Source: an uncultured Prevotella sp.
GTDB lineage: Bacteria; Bacteroidota; Bacteroidia; Bacteroidales; Bacteroidaceae
Length of the DNA: 64,000 bases
Direction: 5' to 3'
Assembly (NCBI GenBank): GCA_900770395.1
Contig: CAAGKM010000046.1
Location: forward strand, 1-64,000
In this document: positions 17,684 through 25,832 of the stretch, piece by piece
Layout: each line of letters opens with the position of its first letter
How positions within the stretch are numbered: position 1 is the first letter of the stretch
Translations under genes and position numbers: made by a program
The notes under the pieces: generated by a model
Seen by the model: the letters and a program-made list of their open reading frames with translations, nothing else
What the model was told of the DNA's origin: nothing
Databases searched by the model: none

Positions 17684-17718
17684 AAAAAGGAGCCAATGTT
17701 ATCACAACACAGGCTCCT
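17684..17718 (-). terminator. Terminator of the flavodoxin transcript
   Basis: AGGAGCC (17688-17694) pairs with GGCTCCT (17712-17718) around a 17 nt loop and is followed on the - strand by five T residues. It lies 33 bp after the flavodoxin stop, making flavodoxin monocistronic. Confidence 0.75.
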
Positions 17719-17750
17719 CTTACGTTGGCTTACGTAATTTACATTCTTAA

Positions 17751-18266
17751 TTATTCTATGGCTAAAAGAGAAGATTTTATGTGCTCCACCCATGCGGCAA
17801 TACGTTCCTCTGTCTTGTAGCTCTCGTTGTCTTCGTCAAGAGCGAGTCCCACGAACTCCCCATTTATAACCGATGCGGATTCGTCAAATGTGTATCCGTC
17901 AGTGGAAACAGCTCCGATTATGTTAGCACCTGCTGTTTTGGCAGCATCGTATAAAGCAAACATGGCATCACAGAATGTGTCACTGAAACCGCAAGAGTCA
18001 CCACATCCGAATATGGCGACCGTCTTGCCTGATAAATCCGATGCTTTGATTATCTCAATGGCATCATACCATTCATCCTGTAATTCGCCGCTTCCCCATG
18101 TGGAGGAACCGAGAATCAGGTTCGTGTTGTTGCTGACAAGCCCGGATGTGAGATTCGTCGCGCTGATTACTGATGAAGAAACGACTCCGAGTGCTTCCGC
18201 TATGCGATGGGCTACGTTTTCACAATTGCCCGATGTGGAGCCGTAAATGATAATTGTCTCTTTCAT
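17751..18266 (-). CDS. fldA: Flavodoxin
   Basis: 171 residues, the length of long-chain flavodoxins. The FMN phosphate loop is IIYGSTSGNCENVA (6-19); the isoalloxazine loops are GSSTWGSGELQDEW (about 53-66) and GCGDSCGFSDTFCDA (about 91-105). It carries electrons in place of ferredoxin when iron is short. Monocistronic, with its own promoter (18382-18413) and terminator (17684-17718). The upstream region is a near copy of that before the haem-uptake operon, so both are likely switched on together under iron or haem limitation. A divergent hemerythrin-LuxR gene starts about 530 bp away. Confidence 0.92.
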   Translation of the reverse strand: MKETIIIYGSTSGNCENVAHRIAEALGVVSSSVISATNLTSGLVSNNTNLILGSSTWGSGELQDEWYDAIEIIKASDLSGKTVAIFGCGDSCGFSDTFCDAMFALYDAAKTAGANIIGAVSTDGYTFDESASVINGEFVGLALDEDNESYKTEERIAAWVEHIKSSLLAIE

Positions 18267-18376
18267 AATTTTATATTCTTTTTTTTACTACTATTACTAT
18301 TTATACTACTTCAAGGTGGAATTTCCAAATTATGACGTATGGCTGTTCAGAGCTTTGTCATAAATTTTATATTACT

Positions 18377-18634
18377 GGTTGCAAAGGTACTCCGATTTTT
18401 GCAATGCTGCAATACCCAAAAGTGTGGTTTTTAACGGTTTGCATATTATGGCAAACATCCTATAAATAGTGTGGGGAATTGCGGTTTTCGATTATTTCAA
18501 CAATATGGAATACCTAAACATGGTACAGCCTCCCAAAAATAGGAATGTCCCGCAGCAGCGGTTTGACATGGCATTCTACCGAGACTAAGAGGTGTATCAC
18601 CCTGCCAAACGGATGGTGAGAACTGTCTCACTAA
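18377..18634. repeat. Duplicated regulatory region, copy 2 (before flavodoxin)
   Basis: Direct-repeat partner of 17423-17676, spaced 954 bp. Same order of blocks: promoter, AACATCCTAyAAAT, CCTAAACATGGTACA, AAAATAGGAATGTCC, GGTGTATC. Differences are scattered substitutions and small indels, as expected of an old duplication kept by selection on control sites. Confidence 0.8.
18382..18413 (-). promoter_or_regulatory. Flavodoxin promoter
   Basis: Read on the - strand: ATTG (18410-18413), 20 bp, TACCTTTG (18382-18389). About 115 bp of leader follows before the ATG at 18266; a second, closer promoter was not seen. Confidence 0.7.
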
Positions 18635-18730
18635 TACAACAATTAGGATATTATACAGACCGAAGGCTGGCATTTTTTATAATACATTCAAGATATTGGC
18701 ATGATTTTTGCAGTAAAAATCACTATTTTT

Positions 18731-18766
18731 GGGTATTGTGTATTTCACTGAAAGGCAGTACCTTTG
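18731..18766 (+). promoter_or_regulatory. Promoter of the hemerythrin-LuxR regulator
   Basis: GGGTATTG (18731-18738), 20 bp, TACCTTTG (18759-18766), followed 30 bp later by the ATG at 18797. The boxes and spacing match the flavodoxin and haem-operon promoters. The -7 box overlaps a TTG codon in frame, which is why the longer reading of the gene is rejected. Confidence 0.75.
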
Positions 18767-18796
18767 CACACGGTAAAAAGTTTGTTTTTAGCTGCA

Positions 18797-19753
18797 ATGA
18801 TAATAGACAAGTCATCATATACACGTAATGACAGGATGCGTGATATTATAAATGACAACAGCATCCTTCTGACAGTGATAAACCGATTCTCAATTTCTTT
18901 GGGATTCGGCGACAAGTCCGTAGCTGTTGTCTGTGAAGAGAATGATGTGGATGTGGACACGTTTCTCGCTGTAATCAATCTTATAAGCGGCAAGGACTGG
19001 TCGGGCTACCGGATTGCCTTGTCGTCTTTGATTGGCTATCTGCGGAAATCACATCAGTACATTCTTAATCATGCGCTGCCTACCATCAAGAAAACACTTA
19101 TTGAGGGAATACAGCAGACCAATACCTCCGAGATTGCCATGTTCATTCTGAAGTTTTACGACGGATATATGCAGGAGGTGAGGAAACACATGGAATACGA
19201 GGACAATGTGGTGTTTTCTTATGTCGAGAATCTGATTGCCGGCAAGGTCAGGGACAAATTTCAGATTTCCGACTTCTCATCCCGCCACGAGCACATGGCT
19301 GGCAGTCTGGACGATCTTAAGGAACTTTTCATCTATCGATACGACCAGCAGGACAACGAACTTATCAGCATCGCCCTTTTCCATATCATCATGTGCGGCA
19401 ACGACCTGATGTCGCATTGCGAGATTGAGAACAAGCTGCTGTTCCCTGCCGTCGCTGAACTGGAGAACAGTCTGAAAACTCAGACTGCAGGACATGATGA
19501 ATGTCATGTCGGCGAAAAAACCAAGACGGTGACGGACATCCTTACCGACCGTGAGAAAGAGGTCATTATCGGGGTGGCGCAGGGACTGGCAAACAAGGAG
19601 ATTGCCGACAAACTGAATCTGTCATTCCATACCGTCACCACTTACCGTAAAAACATCAGCGCAAAACTGAACATCCATTCCGCAGCTGGACTGACGATTT
19701 TCGCCATACTGCACCACCTGATAGAGATTGACGAGGCAAAGATGCCGGGATGA
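18797..19753 (+). CDS. Hemerythrin-like sensor fused to a LuxR-type HTH
   Basis: 318 residues. N-terminal helical domain with hemerythrin-type metal ligands: HQYILNHALP (about 84-93), HMEYEDNVVF (about 128-137), HEHM (about 161) and HCEIENKLLFP (about 208-218). The C-terminal LuxR/GerE HTH is near 243-300: LTDREKEVIIGVAQGLANKE, IADKLNLSFHTVTTYRKNIS, AKLNIHSAAGL. A di-iron site could sense oxygen, NO or iron and switch DNA binding. It is divergent from flavodoxin and shares promoter structure with flavodoxin and the haem operon, so it is the best local regulator candidate for both. There is no receiver domain. Confidence 0.85.
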   Translation: MIIDKSSYTRNDRMRDIINDNSILLTVINRFSISLGFGDKSVAVVCEENDVDVDTFLAVINLISGKDWSGYRIALSSLIGYLRKSHQYILNHALPTIKKTLIEGIQQTNTSEIAMFILKFYDGYMQEVRKHMEYEDNVVFSYVENLIAGKVRDKFQISDFSSRHEHMAGSLDDLKELFIYRYDQQDNELISIALFHIIMCGNDLMSHCEIENKLLFPAVAELENSLKTQTAGHDECHVGEKTKTVTDILTDREKEVIIGVAQGLANKEIADKLNLSFHTVTTYRKNISAKLNIHSAAGLTIFAILHHLIEIDEAKMPG

Positions 19754-19933
19754 TAGTCACCTTATATCTGAAAAAGTACATACCTAACGTGTATGTAAGG
19801 GCATTTGTTATGAATTATCGCATGCCATATATTTCTGAGATCAATATTTTTGCCCAAATCCTTAATTCAAGCCCCAATGTGATATACTTCTTCGTTTATG
19901 AGCAAATAGTGGTCATGAGCCTTGTTTAACTAT

Positions 19934-21368
19934 TATTGCTGTCCGATAAAAGTTGAAAACAACAAAAATGTATAGCTCGACCGCTGATTTTACGGTGGTC
20001 GAGTATGTTTTTCTGATTTCCAAGCCCCCTCAGTCAAATAGTGATGGCTCAGGCGGCGCACAGGCAGCCTCTTTAAGCAGGATTTGCCAGTCTTTCTCGG
20101 GGTTGTTGAACAGGCTGTAGAAGTCAACGTAATACATCAGGGTGATTCTGACCATTGTTGCCAGTCCCGAGAAGCTCCATTGTCGTCTCAGTCCTTTCTT
20201 CATGACCATAAGCAGCAGGTTGGCTATCAAAGTTACCCATATCTGTATTTTGATGGCGTTTGCACTCTCGCCATAAGAGTATTTAAGAGGAAAGTCCTGT
20301 TTCATCTGCTTGAACAGCAGCTCTATTTCCCAACGCTGCCTGTAGATTGCGATAATCTCTTCAGGCTCAGAGTCCATGTCGTTTGTCAACAGGGATATGA
20401 GCTTGTGCTTTCCCGCATCACAATAGGTAACTATACGCGCCTTATGGCATATCGTCTCTCCGCCTTTCTTTTGTTTGACGAACTACACATTCTGTATTCT
20501 CACTTCCATAAGGCCGTCCGGGGTCTGATACATTGTGTCGTCCAGCACCGTGTATCTCAACGATTTCTTCATCTTGGTGACATATATGACACCACGTTCT
20601 GTAAGCTGCTGGAATTTCCCATAGTCGATATACGCCCTGTCCATAGCTATAATGTCGCCTTTGCTGAGTGTCGCAGGCTTGAGCATGAAGGAATCGTTGG
20701 TCGCTGCCGAGGTGAACCTTATATCAGACGGGACTCCCTCGTTGGCATGGATTACGGTACGAACCTTGATGCCGCCTTTCTTCTTGCCGGTCTTCGGATG
20801 CCGTCCCACACCCTTGAACAGCAGATTGGAGAAAAGAGTGATGGTTGTGGAGTCGATTATTTGAAGACGTCTCATCCATTTCGGTGTCTTGCGGCTGCGG
20901 CTGTCCGATGAAAGAACATGGCGGTATCTTGCGTACAAATCGCGGTATATGGCCTCGAAAATCGCTTCCGGACGTCTCTTGTTGGCATCCGCCAGAGTGC
21001 TTTTCCCGACCTTGAAGGTTACGCCCAGATGCGCCAGCTTGCGAGTCTCGGCAAGCAATGACGCCGTGATTTCACGCAATGAGTCAAACCGCATTATCAC
21101 GGCATAGAGCATTACGACCAGATGAACCCAGACCGTGAAACGCTTTGTGTAGCGTTCACCGCCATTTTCACGGCTGAGACGAAGAATTTTTGACTTGTCA
21201 AGCAAATTAATTACCTGACCATACAGCGGCTGTCCGATAAAATGTGTACTTTTGCCCATGGAAACTTATGTCTTGTTACAAAAGCAAAGTTACTATTTAG
21301 GGCTGACTCCTGAAAATGGAATCAGCCCTATTTCTTATTCAACTAAAAATTTTTATCGGACAGCAATA
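19934..21368 (-). mobile_element. IS4-family insertion sequence with 9 bp target duplication
   Basis: 1435 bp. Ends are inverted repeats TATTGCTGTCCGATAAAA (left) and its complement (right, ending CGGACAGCAATA). TTTAACTAT is duplicated on both sides (19925-19933 and 21369-21377). The single transposase gene is on the - strand and carries one nonsense codon. Intact ends and perfect target duplication argue for a fairly recent insertion. Confidence 0.9.
20030..21259 (-). pseudogene. IS4-family (DUF4372 + DDE) transposase with one in-frame amber codon
   Basis: The frame runs from the ATG at 21259 to 20030 and would give about 409 residues but for a TAG at 20483-20485; no other stop or frameshift is seen. 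The first part has the DUF4372-like N-terminus (MGKSTHFIGQPLYGQVINLL), DDE Asp in LQIIDSTTITLFS and second Asp in IIAMDRAYIDY. The part after the stop has the IS4 YREK signature YRQRWEIELLFKQMK with the catalytic Glu. A truncated protein would lack that Glu, so the copy is inactive unless TAG is read through. Confidence 0.88.
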
Positions 21369-21400
21369 TTTAACTATTTTGTCTCGATAAGCGGATATAG

Positions 21401-21595
21401 GTAACTATTCAGCGGACAAATATGATTGTAAATCAGTATTTTGCAGAAACAACGCATTGTAAAAATGGAGGGAAATTAGCGAGAATGTGAATCTTTACTT
21501 ACTATTTGCTTGCTTTTTCTTCTGTATTTTACCAATATGAAGCATTTTCGCTTTTGAATCTGACTCAACTAACAATTTGTCCGCTGAATAGTTAC
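21401..21595. mobile_element. MITE: 195 bp with 21 bp terminal inverted repeats
   Basis: Arms GTAACTATTCAGCGGACAAAT (21401-21421) and its exact complement (21575-21595). GGATATAG is directly repeated on both flanks (21393-21400 and 21596-21603), an 8 bp target duplication. The interior is too short for a transposase. It lies inside the ORF6N-type remnant; its right arm is read through by the chance frame 21495-21734. Confidence 0.88.
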
Positions 21596-21755
21596 GGATA
21601 TAGAGCGTTGTGGCGGTTAATATCCTATTAAAATTGGTTGTTGATACGTTGCGTGTAGATAGTGGCAGACCTCCTTCATATCTTTTTTCAAACAAGGTAA
21701 TCACAGCGTCATCTACATAGTTGTCAATAAGCACAATAGTGCGTTTCGCTTTTTG

Positions 21756-22198
21756 TCAAAATTGACACAGAACAGGAAGCATCAAATACATGCCATCAAG
21801 GGATGTGTCCAGCATCGGAAATTTCTAAGCATCACATGAGCCTTTTTTGCGTTGTATTCTAAAACATGTTATCTTTTCTCTCCTCAAACCAGATTTCGAT
21901 AAATCTTCCCTATTGTGACATTGTAGTGACATTATTTTGAATTATACAATTTAACGGCTGCTTCCTATTGTGTGTATTTAATTGGCATACAGAAATATAT
22001 GTTTATATAATAGTTGTGCCATTACAGAAGCCTAATACCCATTAATATTCGTTAAAGGTTTAGGCTGCCACTCCAAAGGAGTTCCTGACGGGGAGCAAGC
22101 TCTGGCAGAATAAGGTTGCTGGCAACACAGAATCAAAGATAATGTAGGAGAATTGAGCTTCTACATTTCCCAAGTAATTCGGATTTGAACTTATATAT
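21756..22198. other. Gene-free gap downstream of the K+ channel
   Basis: About 440 bp, AT-rich, with no convincing coding frame, RNA gene or clear terminator. It may hold more of the decayed ORF6N-type gene, but no recognisable residues were found. Confidence 0.45.
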
Positions 22199-22954
22199 CT
22201 ATTTCTTTTCTTGTGTTTCGTTTCTATGTCTCAACTCATCCAAATAACTTGCTGTTATAACTCCTGACGGTAACGCTATTACAGCTACGCCTAATAGTGA
22301 AGACAACATACTTATGAATCTTCCAATGTCTGTGACTGGACATAAATCACCATAACCGACAGTCGTTAATGTTACAGTAGCCCAATATAAAGCATCAAAA
22401 AATGAATTGAATGTGGGTAGTCCTGTATCTGGATTTATATGTGGTTCAACATTGAACATAATTAGTGCCGTAATAAATATGTAAAGCAAAGCCAACATTA
22501 ACACACCAACAAGCACATCTTTCTCTTTTGCAATCACTCTAAAGAAAATGGCAATCCTTTCCGAGTAATGCAATACTTTTACAATACGGAATATTTTTAT
22601 CAGCTTAAATATTCTGGTTATTCTTGCAATTTTAAATGCAGATCCCAAGATATTAAATGCAGGAAGAATAGACAAAAGGTCTATAATTGCCATTGGTGTG
22701 AATGGATATAATAAATATGAACGTAGGCTATTCCCATTATTGCTATCATAAATTATCCATCTTGCAAAATAATCAAATATAAATACGCAAACAGTAACTG
22801 TTTCTATCAAAGAGACATAGACATCATCACATTTTATAAACATTAGTGGGATAATACTGACGATAATGGCCAGCAACATCATATATCGGTATAAATTTGC
22901 AAGAATACCATTGCCATTTACCAAACTGTCTATCTGTATTCGTAAATCTTTCAT
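22199..22954 (-). CDS. Voltage-gated-type potassium channel
   Basis: 251 residues from the ATG at 22954, which has a strong GGAGG ribosome site 7 bp upstream; the earlier ATG at 22969 lacks one. Six helices: S1-S4-like up to about 140, including the basic ARITRIFKLIKIFRIVK (an S4-like repeat), then S5, pore loop with selectivity filter TLTTVGYGDLCPVT and S6 (SMLSSLLGVAVIALPSGVI). It conducts K+ across the inner membrane. It is the last gene of the kinase/Hxs operon, 5 bp after the NUC endonuclease. In this setting it could be a membrane-depolarising effector, but a housekeeping role is not excluded. Confidence 0.88.
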   Translation of the reverse strand: MKDLRIQIDSLVNGNGILANLYRYMMLLAIIVSIIPLMFIKCDDVYVSLIETVTVCVFIFDYFARWIIYDSNNGNSLRSYLLYPFTPMAIIDLLSILPAFNILGSAFKIARITRIFKLIKIFRIVKVLHYSERIAIFFRVIAKEKDVLVGVLMLALLYIFITALIMFNVEPHINPDTGLPTFNSFFDALYWATVTLTTVGYGDLCPVTDIGRFISMLSSLLGVAVIALPSGVITASYLDELRHRNETQEKK

Positions 22955-22959
22955 TTTTA

Positions 22960-23793
22960 TTACCTCCATGTTTTATAATCAAAATTAGCTTCTATCTTAT
23001 ATTCCAGTTCATCTTCTAATTGATAAAAGAAGTCCAATCCTGTAAATTCTTCAACCTCATCAACAGAACATGCATAATATTCCATTTCTTGGTGACCTGA
23101 TTTGTTAGGATAAATAAAGCCTATGGACTTTGTTGTCTGTTCATTTCCTAAAACCAAAATGACCTTAAAGAAAGCATCTGGAACTGCAATTTTATGTTCC
23201 CCAACAGTTTTATATGTTTTAGAATTAAATATAGGACCAGCTATTATAAATATTTTTCCGTATGTTTTAGCCCATTCTCTACATGCTTCCTCCAGATATT
23301 TCCAATCGTGTTGATTCAAATGACCGTTTTGAGGACAAATGTTTGTCATAAGGAAAGCTTCCTTCTGAGCTTTATAAGACCACTTGTTATCACCTGCAGG
23401 GCACATGTGTCCCCTTTGATAACCACATTCGCCTTCACGTATATCCGTATAAATAGCCCTTGGGAAAGGTACATCTAAATCTTCCATGAAAGAATGTCCT
23501 TTACGAGCATATTCGCCATCAGTATGCTCGGCTGTAAGAATCCATCCAACCCAGTTTGGAGTCAGCGTATTTTTATTATATGAAGTTGTATAGGCATATC
23601 GTTTTAGAATTTGCTCAGGAGGATTCTTCTGCGTAAATCGAGGAATAACAAGTTCTCTTTCATTACTTATGTGAGTTTCTTGAACATTATTTGCATTACG
23701 TTCTTCTTCATTGTAATTATCCCAAAGTCTCCAACCACAAGTAGTGGCGATTGTTAGTATGGGAATAATTATATATTTCATTTTCATTACCAT
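22960..23793 (-). CDS. DNA/RNA non-specific (NUC-type) endonuclease, exported
   Basis: 277 residues, with start at 23793 or the ATG at 23787 that overlaps the preceding stop. The hydrophobic N-terminus (MKYIIIPILTIATTCGW) suggests export or anchoring. The catalytic NUC motif is GYQRGHMCPAGDNKW (124-138, His129 general base; family form DRGH), followed by the Mg-site region MTNICPQNGHLNQHDWKYLE (149-168). It degrades DNA and RNA without sequence preference. Placed between a small membrane protein and a K+ channel in the kinase/Hxs operon, it could be a periplasmic nuclease against incoming DNA. That is inference; the family also serves nutrition. Confidence 0.9.
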   Translation of the reverse strand: MVMKMKYIIIPILTIATTCGWRLWDNYNEEERNANNVQETHISNERELVIPRFTQKNPPEQILKRYAYTTSYNKNTLTPNWVGWILTAEHTDGEYARKGHSFMEDLDVPFPRAIYTDIREGECGYQRGHMCPAGDNKWSYKAQKEAFLMTNICPQNGHLNQHDWKYLEEACREWAKTYGKIFIIAGPIFNSKTYKTVGEHKIAVPDAFFKVILVLGNEQTTKSIGFIYPNKSGHQEMEYYACSVDEVEEFTGLDFFYQLEDELEYKIEANFDYKTWR

Positions 23794-23975
23794 AAATGTT
23801 TTGTTTGTTCTAATTCGTTATAATATTTTTCTTTCACATGCCATCGTTTATTGTCTTTCTTTAAGAATAGACGATACACACAAATAACGGCATAGACTAT
23901 TAATAAGAATATCCATACAATACTTTTGTTGACAGTCCTTCCCACTGTGTTAAATATGTGTATAATCTTTTTCAT
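23787..23975 (-). CDS. Small membrane protein after the carbamoyltransferase
   Basis: 62 residues from the ATG at 23975 (MKKIIHIFNTVGRT), which overlaps the preceding stop as TGATG; the open frame continues upstream to 24074 but without a suitable start. One hydrophobic helix (SIVWIFLLIVYAVICVYRLF) and a basic C-terminus. Carbamoyltransferase-DUF5989 loci often carry such a small membrane protein (sometimes SxtJ), though this one does not show a clear SxtJ match. Function is unknown. Confidence 0.6.
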   Translation of the reverse strand: MKKIIHIFNTVGRTVNKSIVWIFLLIVYAVICVYRLFLKKDNKRWHVKEKYYNELEQTKHLW

Positions 23976-25831
23976 CAGAACAATGAATATATAAATGGTG
24001 CCACCGCAGAGTCTGCGAAGAACACAATTAATGACACTATGAACAATAAAAATAGAAGTGGAGCGAGCCACCATTTCTTTTCACGTATAATGAATGTATA
24101 TATTTCTTTTAAAAAGCTCATTTCGTAACTATATATTTGGTTAATAACTAATATGTCAAGACCCGAATGAAGAAATGTCCGTATGGCATTTTCTGGTGTA
24201 CAAACTATCGGTTCGCCCATAACATTAAAACTTGTATTGAGCAATACTGAGCATCCTGTTTGTGCCTTAAAAGCCTTTAACAAGAAATACACATCCTTAT
24301 TGTCTACGACAGTTACCGTCTGCACTCTTGCACTGCCATCTTTATGGGTAACAGCAGGAATGTTGCTATTCTTCAGATGTGTTTTTGTTGTAAACATCAT
24401 ATATGGAGAATCGGAATTGTCAAAATATTCAGAAGCATCTTCTTTAAGGACGATTGGGGCAAATGGTCTGAAAGATTCACGGTACTTCACTTTACAGTTT
24501 ATCTTATCTTTCATGTTCGCTTGCCGTGGGTCAGCAAGAATACTTCTGTTGCCTAATGCACGTGGTCCAAATTCCATCTTTCCCTGAAACCATCCAACTA
24601 TATTGCCTTTGTTCAAGTAATGAGCAACATCTATATACAGCTCGTCTTTTGAAGCTCGTTTGAATTTAAGTTGATATTTCAGTAATTCATCTTTTATTTC
24701 TTCATCTGTATAATATGAACCCAAATATGGACTTGTACTCTCTATTTCATTATTTCCCCAAAGGGTGTATAAATACATAGCAGCACCAATAGCACAACCA
24801 TCGTCACCTGGTGCAAAAGGAACAAAGACATCATCAAAAAGACCACTTTGTTTTATCTTCCCCATGGCAGCACAGTTTAAAGCGCAACCTCCAGATACGC
24901 ACAGTTGTTTGCATCCTGTTATCTCTTTTGTATATTTAGCCAATTTCAAAAGAATTTTTTCTGTTACATATTGTATGGCGGCTGCCATATTCATGTGAAC
25001 CTGACAGATTTTCTCCGTAGGCTGTCGTCTAGCAATGCCAAAAAGTTTCTCCCATCTGTGGTCATCTATCATTTTTAGACCATACATGAAAGTAAAGTAA
25101 TGCTCGTTTACCATTATACCGCCATCATCAGAAATATTGATAAGCTTATCCTTAATTATTTCTATAAACTGCTTTGTTTGATTATCGTTAAGATTACCAT
25201 ACGGAGCAAGTCCCATTACTTTATATTCATCTGAATTTACCGTAAAACCAAGGAAATAAGTGAAAGCGGAATACAACAGTCCTATTGAGTTTGGAAAGTT
25301 TTGCTGCTTAATAAGAGCTATCTTTCCTTTTTCTCCTTTCATTATTGATGTTGTCGCATTCTCTCCAACAGCATCAACAACCAACAATGCTGCGTTGTCA
25401 TATCCCGATGTGTAATATGCCATTGCTGCATGAGAAGTATGGTGCTCTACAAAACGGACATCCCATTCTCTCTTTACATTCCAAACAGAACCCAGTTCTT
25501 TTGTGATAGTTCGTCTTAAATTCAAACGTTCCTTCAACCATACAGGCATTGCTTTTGCAAACGTACGGAATCCATTCGGTGCATGATGGATATGCGTTGT
25601 CAGTATACGCTCGAACTTTACAAAAGGTTTCTCATAAAAAACAACATAATCAATGTTGCCGTATTCTATGTTTGCTTCTTTTACACAAAACTCCACAGCA
25701 TGGACAGGAAACCGCTTATCGTGCTTCACCCTGCTGAAACGCTCTTCGCAAGAAGCCGCAATAACCCTGCCATCAATTAAGATGGCAGCTGCAGAATCGT
25801 GATAGTATGCAGATATTCCTAATATAACCAT
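23975..25831 (-). CDS. NodU/CmcH-family carbamoyltransferase with C-terminal DUF5989 fusion
   Basis: 618 residues. The first ~570 are a complete carbamoyltransferase: N-terminal ILGISAYYHDSAAAILIDGR (Kae1-like, with metal-binding HHTSHAAMAYY near 130) and C-terminal domain with WFQGKMEFGPRALGNRSIL (about 414-432) and SFRPFAPIVL. It transfers a carbamoyl group from carbamoyl phosphate to a hydroxyl of a sugar or other small molecule. From about 571 the frame reads MSFLKEIYTFIIREKKWWLA plus a membrane helix: a DUF5989 protein normally encoded as a separate downstream gene. No stop separates them, so either this is a true fusion or an internal start is also used. It lies 1 bp after the MBOAT gene. 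Confidence 0.88.
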   Translation of the reverse strand: MVILGISAYYHDSAAAILIDGRVIAASCEERFSRVKHDKRFPVHAVEFCVKEANIEYGNIDYVVFYEKPFVKFERILTTHIHHAPNGFRTFAKAMPVWLKERLNLRRTITKELGSVWNVKREWDVRFVEHHTSHAAMAYYTSGYDNAALLVVDAVGENATTSIMKGEKGKIALIKQQNFPNSIGLLYSAFTYFLGFTVNSDEYKVMGLAPYGNLNDNQTKQFIEIIKDKLINISDDGGIMVNEHYFTFMYGLKMIDDHRWEKLFGIARRQPTEKICQVHMNMAAAIQYVTEKILLKLAKYTKEITGCKQLCVSGGCALNCAAMGKIKQSGLFDDVFVPFAPGDDGCAIGAAMYLYTLWGNNEIESTSPYLGSYYTDEEIKDELLKYQLKFKRASKDELYIDVAHYLNKGNIVGWFQGKMEFGPRALGNRSILADPRQANMKDKINCKVKYRESFRPFAPIVLKEDASEYFDNSDSPYMMFTTKTHLKNSNIPAVTHKDGSARVQTVTVVDNKDVYFLLKAFKAQTGCSVLLNTSFNVMGEPIVCTPENAIRTFLHSGLDILVINQIYSYEMSFLKEIYTFIIREKKWWLAPLLFLLFIVSLIVFFADSAVAPFIYSLF

Positions 25832-25832
25832 G

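Larger units (their letters stand above)
19846..21755 (-). pseudogene. Remnant of an ORF6N-type phage/antirepressor-like gene, split by two insertions
   Basis: Two - strand pieces match the C-terminal half of Bacteroidales ORF6N-domain proteins as I know them. The proximal piece (21596-21755) reads KAKRTIVLIDNYVDDAVITL; the distal one (19846-19917) reads HDHYLLINEEVYHIGA, a TGA stop, then IKDLGK (family pattern HDRFLI...YHIGASLKD.GKK). Between them sit a 195 bp MITE and a 1.4 kb IS. Removing both restores contiguous DNA but leaves a frameshift and stops, so the gene was probably already dead. The N-terminal ORF6N domain is absent. Confidence 0.65.

Noticed and set aside
18764..18796. TTG start of the hemerythrin-LuxR gene
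   Set aside because: The TTG is part of the -7 promoter box TACCTTTG; the ATG at 18797 is the usable start.
20084..20911. Long + strand frame (275 codons) across the IS
   Set aside because: It is antisense to the transposase, which has clear family motifs; no ribosome site.
21495..21734. 79-codon - strand frame
   Set aside because: It joins an ORF6N-type remnant to the arm of the MITE; a chance reading, not a gene.
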